DNA of 64,000 nt from Tomocerus qinae. Lineage: Eukaryota > Arthropoda > Collembola > Entomobryomorpha > Tomoceridae. Below the pieces are notes generated by a model. The model was not told the DNA's origin. It searched no databases and saw only the letters and a program-made list of their open reading frames with translations. Position 1 is the stretch's first letter, and every line of letters starts with the position of its first letter. Position numbers and translations under genes: made by a program. Below are positions 37,303-49,416 of this stretch, piece by piece. Location of the stretch: the NCBI GenBank assembly GCA_020055645.1, contig CM034546.1:118284375-118348374 (forward strand). The letters are read 5' to 3'.

Positions 37303-39793
37303 CTAAAATTTCTTTTTATCATTAGACGGAGGTTGTAAAGCAACATTTTTCAATAACTGAGCCGAAATATGCTTTAGTACTTCCGGGTGACCAATAGCAT
37401 TAATTAAGTGGTCCAGGTACGTAGGCCCACTGTCCTCATTTCCTTCTTGGTCACATTTATTAGTGGTAACGGTAACATTTTGAGCTTCTTCCCCATCTTT
37501 GTTTTCGTTGACTTCTACCCGAAGATCAGCAGCTTTGTCCATTAAGAATTTACTTTCTGTATTATCTTTACTTGCAAGATCTTTGTACGCTTCGAAATTA
37601 TAGGCAGGTAACCTTTCGATTGCAGCAGACCGAGCTAGTAGTTCATCAAATGCCATTCTGTAAGACTTCTTTGCAATTTTTCGGAGCGGTTCGTCTTGGG
37701 AATTCGGACAATCACGGACGCATTGGGTTGCCGTCGAATTTGTATCAATAATACCAGTTTTGTCGTTTGTTGTTGAGAAACTATGAGCTTCGTCGTTATT
37801 TATATCTTTACTGCTACACGGCTGAGGAATTTTTGAATCATGCAGACAAGCTGTTGTCGTCTGTTGCAGTAAATCATTTAAATCCGATTCGTTGAAATCC
37901 GTAAGATCCATCTAATTACAAAAGCAAAATATAAAAACCAATAAACCATTTTGAGCATCAGTATAAAATATGCTACAAAAACCTGATGTACCTCATTAGG
38001 ATTCAAGAGCTTTGTTGCAGTTTCCGGATACGTCACGTTAACGACAGATGCAACTATTGAACGAAGTATAGCCTCCTCCATGCGTATTGAATGATCCCCA
38101 GGCTAAAAACCAAACAGAGATAACCATTTACTCCATATTATAATAAATAAAACCACAACTGACAAATACTATGATTAATTACACAACTTATAACCGGTAA
38201 ACACAAATATAGGAATTTGGAATATTTGTTTTTTGTATTTGAGTATTTACCAGTTCAATCCATGTATTTACACTAATGGAAAAGTCTTCTGATTTAACAA
38301 AATGCCACCATTTCGGAGGAACAAACAGACAATCTCCAGGTTCCAAAGTCACTTTTAGGGGACTGCATTGCTTTAAATCTAAACATCAAGTTCAATTTCA
38401 AATAAACTTCCTTAAAAATTATGAAAATATTGGTAATTACTGCAGAGAAAAGACCCTACTAAATCTGATTCGGGATGGACAGATGATTACTGACACCATA
38501 AAGGAAAATAAATATGTTGGTACATTCAAGATCAATGGAGATCTTCTTGATTGAAGTAGCATAAAGTAGAAATTCAACTAATTTTAACCACAGGAAAGGT
38601 TCTTATAAGTTGTAGCATAGCCTGTATAATAAAATATACCGTTAAGATGGGCACAGATCTCTTTGGAAGAAGCGAAATTAATACGGCTATATACACTTGA
38701 CTCTTCATACGGGATCCTCGTTGGATGCAGATGTTGAGTATCCTTTGGTGGAAAAAGTAACCAGGTCTTTCTGTCAGAATGCAAATTAAGGAATCAGACA
38801 AGTCAACTTAACCAGGATTAATACAGTAATGCAACATTTATTCATAATCAATTTGTCCTTATTTAACACTTACGTCCCATAGACCTGACAAACAAGATTA
38901 CATGAATATGTATCGAAATGTCCTGGAGTGTATGATCCAGCAGTTCCAATCCATAATGTTGTTTGGTCACCATTTCTTTCAGGAAATCCAAGTTTACCCC
39001 AGCAAAATTTGTTCTTTAAATTTTCAATGAAGTATATTAACTGGAAAAATTAAAATTTATGATTACTTGATCACATGATACAATACAATAAAAAGTGTTG
39101 GAGATTCTTCCGTTAGTGAAAGTATTATTAATCTTTACATTCAAGTTTTAAGAATTTACTATATTATATCATATCGATCGTAGCGTAGCGTAACAATCCT
39201 ACAAATTCATCATCTAAACAAAATAATATTTTTGAATACTATAGATAGTGCAGTACCTTCAAAAAATCCTTTTCATCGGGCGATTTTATATGAAATACAT
39301 CTGGTAAATATTTATAATCATAATAAACCCAGATGTCATTAGGAGATCCATCTTTATTTAAAAAAACAAATTGACCATTCATCCAATCCAATAATTCTCT
39401 CCATGTAAGATCAATTTTGCCACATTCGGATTCCCATTGTGGACACTGTCATTAAAATTAAATAAAACCATTAGAGGCAAAATTAGAACCTAGTATAAGT
39501 GAATGATTTTGTAACATCAGATGGTCCCGTACCTTTTTATTCCAGTTCTTCTTTCCATACCTCATACTCATTTTCTCATTTTTGAATAGTGCACCCCATT
39601 CAGCTAAAGACCAAGTACATGGTTCCCAATCTTGATGAAATTTTCGGAAAATGACTGGTTCGAGAATTTCTTCTTTTATAATTAAATGCCTAACAATTTG
39701 TCCTAAGTTTTTGTCGATTTCTGCATCATGTGTTGCGGTTGATTCGTTTCCAGAATCATTCATATCTACAAAAGCACGTTCACTTTGCGACAT
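37303..39793 (-). CDS. HSPBAP1: HSPB1-associated protein 1-like JmjC/cupin protein
   Basis: Seven exons: 39533-39793, 39257-39445, 38874-39040, 38640-38770, 38251-38378, about 37983-38102 and 37303-37911, encoding about 534 aa (human 488). The JmjC-type cupin core is visible: QTTLWIGTAGSYTPGHFDTY (Fe-binding HxD), TWLLFPPKDTQHLHPTRIPY, and LEPGDCLFVPPKWWHFV with the second His side, then NTWIEL. After this come the family's variable linker and a C-terminal helix, YLDHLINAIGHPEVLKHISA, matching the HSPBAP1 tail. Exon 6 may instead end at 37992 (gtacat); both keep phase. The family is an Fe(II)/2-oxoglutarate oxygenase-like fold; human HSPBAP1 binds HSP27, and its enzyme activity is unproven. 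The start at 39793 is the first ATG in the frame. Confidence 0.9.
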
Positions 39794-40142
39794 CCTGGAG
39801 ATTAATAAAAAGATTGGTATTTGGCTAACCTATGCAATTATACAAACTTATTGCATTTGTGTAGACAATTTGCTTTAAATGAGAAAGTTTTATAAGTAAA
39901 GCTACGCTACAGCTTGGTTTATCAGCAGTTATCTTCGCAAAAGTCTTTAACAAAACATATTCACAACACAAGCGAAGAACAACTTTAAATGGCAGTAGTA
40001 TCTACTGTAGCTGCTATTTTTAAGACAGACAAGGACGCTTAATACTATCAAAAAGTCAGAATCAGAACTCAACAAAACGAGATAAGGAATATAATTAGCA
40101 GTCAGACATTAAATTTAAAAGCTTGAACAGCTGACTGACGGT

Positions 40143-40637
40143 TTAGTCTGGTTTGTATAGTTTACATTTTGGTACAAATTCGATTACAAGGGCATATTCC
40201 AGCATTGACGAGTCCAAATGCATTTGTGCCAAACGCCACTTAAGTCCTAATCTTCTATATAAATGCGAATTCTCCCACTCAAGCAATTTTTCGATTGAGA
40301 GTCGAGTCTTTTTACTCATACATATCACGGGCCAAAACGAGCATCCTAACGTACAACAACAGCAAAGACATCCAAAAATAATCCATTTCATTTGCAGAGG
40401 AAGGGCCTTTCTGAGTAAGGAATTGATTTTTTCAATTGTTGATTGAAATTCTTCCACTGCAACTTTGGAAAGTAGGGCTGGAGGAAAATCAGACTTGAAA
40501 CGATTGTTAAGGCCAAATACAGTCAAATTTCCGCAGCCACGAACTATAACAGGTTCACTGTTGATTCCTAGCCCTGACGAACTATAAGATCCTACTTCTG
40601 TCAAACTTTCAGAATCTTCGATAGCTTCGATATCCAT
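40143..40637 (-). CDS. CHIC2: Cysteine-rich hydrophobic domain protein (CHIC1/2 family)
   Basis: A single exon encodes 164 aa, the length of human CHIC2 (165). The diagnostic centre is GCLCCCCTLGCSFWPVICMS, the palmitoylated Cys-rich hydrophobic motif that anchors the protein to plasma-membrane and Golgi vesicles. Other family blocks match: VIVRGCGNLTVFGL near residue 31, FPPALLSKVAVEEFQSTI, LSIEKLLEWENSHLYRRLGL, and the C-terminal LVIEFVPKCKLYKPD. I start at the ATG at 40637; the codon before it is GTG. The acidic, Ser-rich first 30 residues are typically variable. It lies 350 bp upstream of HSPBAP1 on the same strand and is divergent from PSMD3. CHIC1 and CHIC2 cannot be told apart from an invertebrate single copy. 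Confidence 0.95.
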   Translation of the reverse strand: MDIEAIEDSESLTEVGSYSSSGLGINSEPVIVRGCGNLTVFGLNNRFKSDFPPALLSKVAVEEFQSTIEKINSLLRKALPLQMKWIIFGCLCCCCTLGCSFWPVICMSKKTRLSIEKLLEWENSHLYRRLGLKWRLAQMHLDSSMLEYALVIEFVPKCKLYKPD

Positions 40638-42192
40638 CACTTTGATGTTTCAATGAAAAGAGTTACATTAAAACATCTAATGTAGAAAAATATCCACCAT
40701 AGTTAAAGATGGTAACTTGGAGTCCTATAAGGAAGTAAAAAACAAACAGAAGACATTAATAAATACAAAATATCAACTTAAGTAGAGTAAAAGCAAATAG
40801 AACAAAAGCAGCTCAAAAGAATTACAACTTTCCCGGAGGCATTTTTTTCACTTTTAGTACATCGGAAAATCTCCCTCTGAATTTACCAGAAAGTTGAAAG
40901 TTCAGACAAAATGAATGATGCCTCCAAAATAATAAAGTCTTTTGTTGCTTCTCTGTCATCCGTGCCCTGCACTCGTACAAGCACTTTTACTTCCTAGACT
41001 CTAATTTTTTCCTAGACAATTTTCCAATTCCAGCAAAATAATGATTAATAAATTTACAACAAAAAGGAATTCGTTTACACTGTACACGAAACGAAGTACA
41101 CGTTCAACGTTCTGAAAAGGTTATAAACAAAAATAACCTACATACACTGAAACATTTTTATTAATTTATTAATGATTAATATAATAACAGTAAAAATACT
41201 AATCTAATCAATAATTAGTCAATTAATTGAAATATTTAACGAACCTCTCCAAATCAATATTTCAGTGATTTTATGGTGATAAGGATAAGAAATATTTCGA
41301 CCTCTGCCCACGGAAGTATTAGACCCGAACCTCAATCAACTAATAACTCACTCACCTACCTTAAAACTCACCACCATGCACCATTCATTCAGGTACATAA
41401 CTCACACACAAGGAAGAGATACGATAGTATAGGACATAGGATAGGATATACATAGTAGGAAGGAGTATATCTATAGCCTAAAACCCAAGCAAATTGATAT
41501 AATATTCCTAAAAATAGCCAAGTTGTTAATTTACGAATTTACAAACAAATCATAAGGTCACTACCCAAAATCTAGGCAAATATTCCACCAATGGAATCAC
41601 ATTATATTATGTCAAATTGCCTGGTCACCTTTTTATCTTTTGAAGATTTTCTTACGCGCTTAATTTTGAATTTTATGTCTAAATACATTGATACTTCAGT
41701 TTAGCGTGACACAGCTAAATTCCATTGGCATCAAATCGAGTCGTCTGTCTAATAGTGTACGGCTACGGCTGCTATTTCGAAGTAACTTCAAAACCTCATC
41801 AAAAAATACACGTCTCCACGTCACTTGAGCACTGGAAAAAGGTGACACCGACAACAAAAAAGGGACAATTAGTTCAGTGTTGGAGAATCAAGAGGATTCC
41901 GAACGGAAGTCAAGAGTGAAGAAGAAAAAGAGTGACGTTTTGGTCTTGTTAACAGGTCAGTCAATGAATAGATGCATACACAGAATATTAAGTTTATTCA
42001 TTTTTGAGATCTGATCTGATGAACCGGGAGGATTCTACAAAATAAAAAGTTGCTAAAAATAAAGTATAGACAAATATAAATAAAGTATAGACAATATATT
42101 ATATGAACAATGAAAGTACCATATATATAATAAAGCCGATTGAAAGCCAATGGTCTTTCTGTTTTATTTTTTAGCCCCGGAAAGTTTTCAAC
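40638..42192. promoter_or_regulatory. Divergent promoter region between CHIC and PSMD3
   Basis: CHIC (minus) and PSMD3 (plus) diverge from this 1.55 kb. On the PSMD3 side a 5' non-coding exon probably ends at 41955 (GTTAACAG|gtcagt) and splices to an acceptor at 42174 (tattttttag), 18 nt before the ATG. A GC-richer block near 41730-41900 could be the core promoter and first exon. No TATA box is obvious. Confidence 0.45.
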
Positions 42193-45100
42193 ATGGTTGA
42201 GTCTACTGATGTAGAAATGAAAGAGGTTGCTGGTGGTGAAAAACCGGAAGAAAATCAGTCCGAGGCTGATGTGAAGAAGGACCAGGATCTTCTGACCGTT
42301 GAAGGTATGCTATTTACATTCAACATTTCCTATAAATTTAATTTTTACATTTGTATTTCAAAATTTTCAATGGCAATTTCAAATAACATTGTTGAGTAAT
42401 CAATTTTCAAAACTCTTATCTCTGTGTTCATTGGTTCATTGTTGACTTTCATTCTAAGTGTTGAAATTATTCATAGATATACGAGAACATGTGAAACAGT
42501 TGGAGAAATCTGTGTATGGAAAAGACTTTCGGTTTACATTACGAGTGCTTCGTTGTTTGGCCAGTACACGCAGAAATTTGAAACCTGTTGTTTTGCGGAG
42601 GTTGATAAATGGTTACTATACTCATTCACCCAAAGAACGCGAATCTCTTAGTAGCTATATTGGAGAAGTAAGTTTTTCGTTTTACAGCTGGTTTTGAGAT
42701 GATTCAGTTTTGGGTTTAGGTTTCATACGCTGTAAGCTTTTTTTAATACCCACTTGGAACCAAAATAGCATTCTAAAATGTATATAATGCACAATATTTT
42801 CCCATTCCCCATCGCTTTCTTCTGCCTCCTCTTATAATAACGCTTTATTTTTATATGCTTGTAATGTAAATTTTTTTAAAGTGTTTGTAAACATTGTCAT
42901 TTATTACAGGCAATGGAAACGGACGCAGAAGGTGGAAAGCCTTCTCCCAGCTTGAAATCACGTTCCGGGCGGACAAATCTTATTCCTGAGGTGGATGCTT
43001 ACTTACACTTACTTATACTTTTGCATTTACTGGACAATGAACGCACTGCAGACGCTCGTCAATGTGCTGGTTGGTAGCTTAATTTTAATCCTAATTTTAA
43101 CATAATCTGTTATTAATTACGATGTTAAATGTTTTCAATAGATCAATTGATGCAGAAGTTAAAGACACATAATCGTCGCTCTTTGGATTTGGTTGCTGCC
43201 CGTTGCTACTTTTACTACTCTCGAGCCTACGAAGTTGATAAAAAGATGGACCTTATTCGGCCTCATTTGCACGCCCGTTTAAGAACTGCAACTTTGAGAA
43301 ATGATTACGAAGGCCAAGCTGTTCTTATTAATTGTTTACTTCGCAATTATTTGTTCTACAATTTGTATGATCAGGTAAGTTACATTGATATTGATATCAC
43401 TTAATATTTCTATCATCTATCACTGTATCTTCTGACCCTAGCATATTATGGCCTTACCTTAGCAGTTATGACAGTATCCTTAAGGGCTCGTTACTCAGAC
43501 AGAAGTATATATTATGTAATTTTGATTATCTATGAAAAGATATCTAAATCAAAATGAGTATTTAAAAACTAATTAAAGCAGTTTAAATAATTATAATTGA
43601 CGCGGACTGTATGAAAGTGAAATCCAGTTTACAAAATAACACAGTCATTTTAGCAGTTTCAGTCTCATCTATTTCTATACTTTTAACAATTGGGAAACTA
43701 CTCAGAGTAAATGGAGAAATGACATGGTTAACATTTGCAAATACCTATTTTACGGTGTACGGGTATATTTACATTTATTTCAGGCTTTTAAGTTGGTTTC
43801 TAAGAGCACATTTCCCGAAACAGCAAGCAACAACGAATGGGCCCGGTACCTGTACTATCTTGGTCGTATTAAGGCTGTCCAACTTGATTATTCTGCTGCT
43901 CACCAGCACCTAATTCAAGCCTTGAGAAAGGCTCCGCAGTCTTCTGCTGTTGGATTTAAGCAGACAGTCCAAAAGCTAACAATTACTGTGGAACTCCTTC
44001 TCGGTGACATCCCCGAGCGGTCAACATTTCACCAAGCTACCCTGAAGCGCGCCTTGGCTCCTTATTTTCAGCTCACACAAGGTATCTATATAATAATAGC
44101 TACACAAATGTCCTTTAGCATCAAGATACGAATTTCAAATTTTTACTGTATGGGCACATCATAGTCAGAACCCCAAACTTCGAGTTTCAAAACGATATCT
44201 TTCATAGAAATCGTTTTACGAATTTTTGAATTTCGAATTTTAACATTGAAAGAGTGGGAGAAAACGCTCCGATCTGTCACGGTCTGCCCAGATACTCCTC
44301 CTACAGTTTTCATCCGATCTTTACCAAACTTCTTCCTGACTTACTCGACTTAATAATGAAGACCGTAGCCACTCCAGTTTTTTATTTTTGTGTAGAAAAT
44401 ATTTTACCAGTGAATTTCAAAAATTTGACAAAGTCCTACTCTTTAAGCAGGCAGGCCTCCGCCATGTAAAGAGATTAGTGTCCCTTTCACTTCGAACGGG
44501 GCGACCGCAGCGGAGCCAAACTATTAATAGCAAGGCAACGTTTATTCAGTCAGTATCATTTGGTTGTGGATTGAATAGGTTGACTTGACTTCACATAGAA
44601 TTGGTTAATAAATGTAACGGGGTAGGTAGAAAATAGAAATAACGAGGACGAGTTATAGCTAATTAAAATAACAGAGCTACATAAAATGATGAGGTAAAAA
44701 TGACGTGAATATTTAAAATAAAGAGATTATTTAAAATGACAGGCATGACTAAAACGACGAGGATATTTAAAAATGACGAGATTTAAAAAAAATGACATTT
44801 ATAGATTTAAAACAACGAGGTTATTCAAAATAAATGGGTGATTCTAAAAGACTAAATTATTTAAAACGACGAGGTTATTTAAAATCACGTCTATTTAAAA
44901 TGTGGGGTCATTTACAATGACGTCTATTTAAAATGACGGGGTCATTTACAATGACGACTATTTAAAATGTGGGGTTATTTAAAATGACGTCTATTTAAAA
45001 TGTGGAGTCTTTTAAAATGACGTCTATTTTAAAAAGACGGGGTCTTTTAAAATGACGTCTATTTTTAAATGACAAAATGACGGGGTCATTTACCGGGGCC

Positions 45101-47511
45101 ACAGTCAGAAAAAATTTGGGGGTGGGCGACAAATTATCAAAGAAAACATGAAAAATTTGAAAGTGACAGGGTTATTTAAATTAAAATGATGGCTTAATTT
45201 AAAATGACGGGGTTATTAAAATTAAAATGATGGCGTAATTTAAAATGACGGGGTTATTTATATTAAAATGACGGGGTTATTTAAATTATAATGACGGCGT
45301 AATTTAAAATGACGAGGTTATTTAAAACGACGAGATTTTTTAAAAACAAAACAACAGGGTCATTTACAAATGACATCTATTTAAAATGACGGGGTCATGT
45401 ACAAATGACATCTTTTTTTAAAATGACGGGGTCATTTACAAATGACATCTATTTAAAATGACGGGGTCATTTACAAATGAAATCTATTTAAAATGACGGG
45501 GTCATTTACAAATGACATCTATTTTAAATGACGGGGTCATTTACAATGACATCTATTTAAAATGACGGGGTCATTTACAATGACATCTATTTAAAATGAC
45601 GGGGTCATTTACAAATGACATCTATTTAAAATGACGGGGTCATTTACAAATGAAATCTATTTAAAATGACGGGGTCATTTACAAATGACATCTATTTAAA
45701 ATGACGGGGTCATTTACAATGACATCTATTTAAAATGACGGGGGCATTTACAAATGACGAGATTTTTTAAAAACAAAACAACAGGGTCATTTACAAATGA
45801 CATCTATTTAAAATGACGGGGTCATGTACAAATGACATCTTTTTTTTAAAATGACGGGGTCATTTACAAATGACATCTATTTAAAATGACGGGGTCATTT
45901 ACAAATGAAATCTATTTAAAATGACGGGGTCATTTAAATGACGTCTATTTAAAATCACGGGGTCATTTACAATGACGTCTATTTAAAATAAATGGCGGGG
46001 TCATTTACAATGACGTCTGTTTAAAATAAATGGCGGGGTCATTTACAATGACGTCTGTTTAAAATAAATGGCGGGGTCATTTACAATGACGTCTGTTTAA
46101 AATAAATGGCGGGGTCATTTACAATGACGTCTGTTTAAAATGACGGGGATATTTAAAATGATAGAGTTATTTAAAATGACGTCTATTTACAATGATGGGG
46201 TTATATAAAATGACGTCTATTTACAATGATGGGGTTATATAAAATGACGTCTATTTACAATGATGTGGTAATGTAAAATGACGCGGGGTGATGTAAATTG
46301 ACGGGGGGATTTAAAATTATATAATATGTCCATATAATATTAATGATATAATAAAAATCAGGCGCTGATGAAAGGACTTCAAACTTTAATTTCGCTGTTT
46401 AGTTAAATGATGCTGAATTTGGTTTACTATTATTATGTTGATTCGATAAGTATTGTATTTGGTTCCCCGTGCGTAGGATGTTGTAGCAATGCAGCAAGCA
46501 ATGTTTTAAACATTTTAATCTGTTAATTTTCATACTTTTTTAATGCATAATGCATACCCATGATCTACCGTGCCCATTAAGGGGTTACCCATTTTTCCCG
46601 TTCGGAGAACGGGCCTATTTCTAGTATAAGATATCTTGCTACGATTCGTCTTTGTTAGTAGTAGTTAATTAATTATATGTATTTTTTGCAGCGGTACGCT
46701 TAGGAAATCTGAATATGTTTTTGAAAGTTCTGGAACAGAATCACGAGCAATTTCAAAGTGATCGTACCTACATATTGATTCAACGTCTGCGTCATAATGT
46801 TATCAAAACCGGTTTAAGAGCAATTAGTGCCAGTTACTCGAAGATATCTCTTAAAGACGCGGCAGAAAAGTTAACGCTTGATGCTCCGGAGGATGCAGAA
46901 TTCATCGTAGCTAAGGTAGGCAACAAAAGTCCAGAACTTAAGAAGCTACTTAAAAGAACTATGAGAGGCATTGTGCGATTGATGTGGTAAAAATTCATCA
47001 TTTCTCAAAATTCTTTCTCATTTGTTGATAAAAAGTTTTGCTTAAAACCGGGTCATGCAATGCACATCAAATAGTGTAGTCCAAAATTGACGGTCACCAT
47101 CCCCAACCCTACCGTTGAATCGAAATAAAAATGTATTCATGTAAATAAGTGTCGAATCAAATATTTTATGTTCTGGAGTCACAAATAACGCTATTATGCA
47201 AATTAAAACCGCTTTTATTTACTTGACAGGCTATAAGAGATAGTGTGATTGAAGCAACGATTGATCATGAAGGGGGATTTGTTGCCTCAAAGGAACGTAC
47301 GGATGTCTACTGTACCCAAGAACCTCAATTGGCCTTCCATCAACGTATTGCCTTTTGCTTGAATATACATAACCAAAGTGTGAAAGCGATGCGTTACCCT
47401 CCAAAGAGCTACAATAAGGATTTAGAATCCGCAGAAGAGCGGCGAGAAAGAGAGCAACAAGATTTAGAACTCGCAAAGGAGATGGCCGAAGATGATGATG
47501 ATTTTGTCTAA
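42193..47511 (+). CDS. PSMD3: 26S proteasome non-ATPase regulatory subunit 3 (Rpn3)
   Basis: Seven exons: 42193-42304, 42477-42667, 42910-43069, 43142-43374, 43784-44081, 46692-46915 and 47230-47511. They total 1,500 nt, 499 aa plus stop (human 534). Match is clear along the whole length: [10 protein letters not shown] start, [109 protein letters not shown], the PCI domain (about residues 300-430, [15 protein letters not shown] [11 protein letters not shown]), and the C-terminus [32 protein letters not shown]. It is a scaffold subunit of the proteasome lid. The sixth-position intron (44082-46691) is expanded by a Helitron-like insertion; the others are under 420 bp. Confidence 0.97.
44085..46624 (+). 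mobile_element. Helitron-like element with internal satellite, in a PSMD3 intron
   Basis: The right end has the Helitron signature: a perfect 7-bp stem hairpin CCCGTTC-GGA-GAACGGG at 46597-46613, seven bases, then CTAG at 46621-46624 followed by T. The left end is probably TCTATATAATAATAGC at 44085, preceded by A, giving the expected A|T target site right inside the intron donor context; an alternative start is TCATAG near 44158. There is no target duplication, no transposase and no long open frame, so it is a non-autonomous copy. The interior holds a GC-richer segment (44255-44530) and then a large tandem array. The assignment rests on terminal structure only. Confidence 0.6.
44640..46320. 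repeat. Satellite array of about 35-38 bp units containing inverted motifs
   Basis: Some 1.7 kb of variants of a unit built from AAATGACGGGGTCATTT plus ACAAATGACATCTATTTA. The core AAATGAC-GGG-GTCATTT is itself an inverted repeat, so each unit can form a small hairpin. Units are about 35 bp in 45360-45920. A 38-bp version with TAAATGGCGGGGTCATTTAC repeats about four times at 45980-46140. The array decays towards both ends. A block beginning CGAGATTTTTTAAAAACAAA at 45331 recurs at 45758, a higher-order period of about 427 bp. Confidence 0.9.
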
Positions 47512-49416
47512 TCCATGAAGATTTAAATCGTTGTTAGAGTTAAAATCACATACTTCAACTAATTTAATGATAACATAATCTAACTATTCTAAATGCAAAT
47601 TAGTTACACATTGGAAATGCTAACAATTTTTGCGTAATTACTCAATGTTCATTTCTTGTTGATCATTCATGGCCCAGTTCTGCTGCAACAAGGTTGCTGT
47701 ATAAATCATTTTGCTAATGGGAATCCTTGTAATATTTCGGTAACATTTATGTACAATAAATTTGAACAATTGTCTAAAAAGATAGTTGCATTTAACTTAA
47801 CTGTAAATAATTTTTCCATTCAAACCACTGTACAATTAAAATTCCAAACTGGTTCCATTTGCAGTATAAAATTTTATGCAGTAAATGTATTTTCACTCCA
47901 ACAATGAACTTTAACCATCGTAGATGGAAAATGGCATAGATCATATTTTATATTATGGCTTATGAAAAAAATGGGTTTAGTCAGAACGTTTATATGGTTG
48001 ATGTGCATGGTCGCAGAAATTAAATTAAATTCAGAATGCGATATAGTTATTTCAGCGAATTTAAAAACAATATTATTATTTCCATAAAATTAGTGTTACA
48101 TTCATAATGCAAAAATGCAATTCTTTATGTAGTTTTCTATTTATGGAGGGAAGACAATTAATTGCACATTACTTAAGGTACCTTATTACAACAAAATTGA
48201 TACACTTTGATTGACGTATCTCAAACATGCAATCACTCCACCTCAAACAACACACCACGTGTGCATATTCATTTTGTTGTTTTTGTTACTTATTCGTTGT
48301 AGAAATCGATACAGATATTGAACTCTTATTAATTAATGTAATGGGAGTCCACAGTAGTCCAGTCCAGCGTATATTCATTGTCTATTGCTGCCAAGTATTC
48401 ATTCATTATTGCTGCCAAATCTTCATTCTTTATTGCTTTCGCGAATTATGCCTTGTCCAGATTTAGATTCTATTTATCCTTACTACACCGTACATTATAA
48501 CACAAAAATAACTTCCGAGACTTCTTTACATTAGGGCCATTACTCAAATAAATGAGTAAAATACCAGACGATATTCAGTGATAACGCATCAGTCGTTATT
48601 ATTTGATTACTCATTATGGCTCATTCAAAATTCAAAAATATCAACGATTTAAATTCAATTATAGCAAGCAAGCATATCATCATCATTGAAAATAGTAGAA
48701 AATATGTTTTGCAAGCGTGACTTTCAAAAATCGCTTATGAATGGATATCTTACTATTGTTAACTGAATCATTAAGGTGTCATGTCATGAGGAAGAGAAGT
48801 AGTCTCAAGTCTCAGCTAATCGGTGTAAAAAGTACGCTGTAGTTAGGTTAAGAATCTCAATGAAGACCCTATGCCCTATACAATTACATTAAGGCTTCCA
48901 AAATTCCTTGATCCCAAAAATAACAGACCATTTCGATCGATACAAACACTAATACATAGAAATTCAACAGCTTACAAATTTAAGGAAAAATAACTTTTAA
49001 AAATGGTGACATCTCACCCTGTTACGAGTTACAATAGAATACTTAGCAATAATTAGTTTTTAGCAATTATGTGAATGTCTTAAACAGTTTCATAGTTTCA
49101 AGATAGAAGGAATGTCTTACAATTAATTTTATAATAATTAGTTTATCGCATTATGTATTGTAACATCTTGTAAATTGAAGCTGGCAACGCTATACTATAA
49201 ACTAATACGCACAAGAGCGAAAGGAAAGTAAAGATAAAATTCGAATAAAACTAGCTACTTACTGTACTTACTATTGTTAGTGATAAATTACTACATTACT
49301 AATTAATAGCTACATCAAATACAATTGTATTACTCTCTCTATGTAACATGAGTTAGATATGTGTCAATGTATGTTTATATTTAATTAATGAATTCACTCA
49401 ATTCATAGTAGAGACT
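47512..49416. other. 3' ends of PSMD3 and Lasp
   Basis: Convergent genes meet here. A PSMD3 poly(A) signal candidate is AATAAATTTG near 47757. A short duplication (ATTCATTATTGCTGCCAA near 48400, with similar sequence near 48385) occurs in 48370-48440. No gene is seen. Confidence 0.45.

Noticed and set aside
44640..46320. CRISPR-like array
   Set aside because: The units are contiguous tandem repeats with no unique spacers, in a eukaryotic intron.
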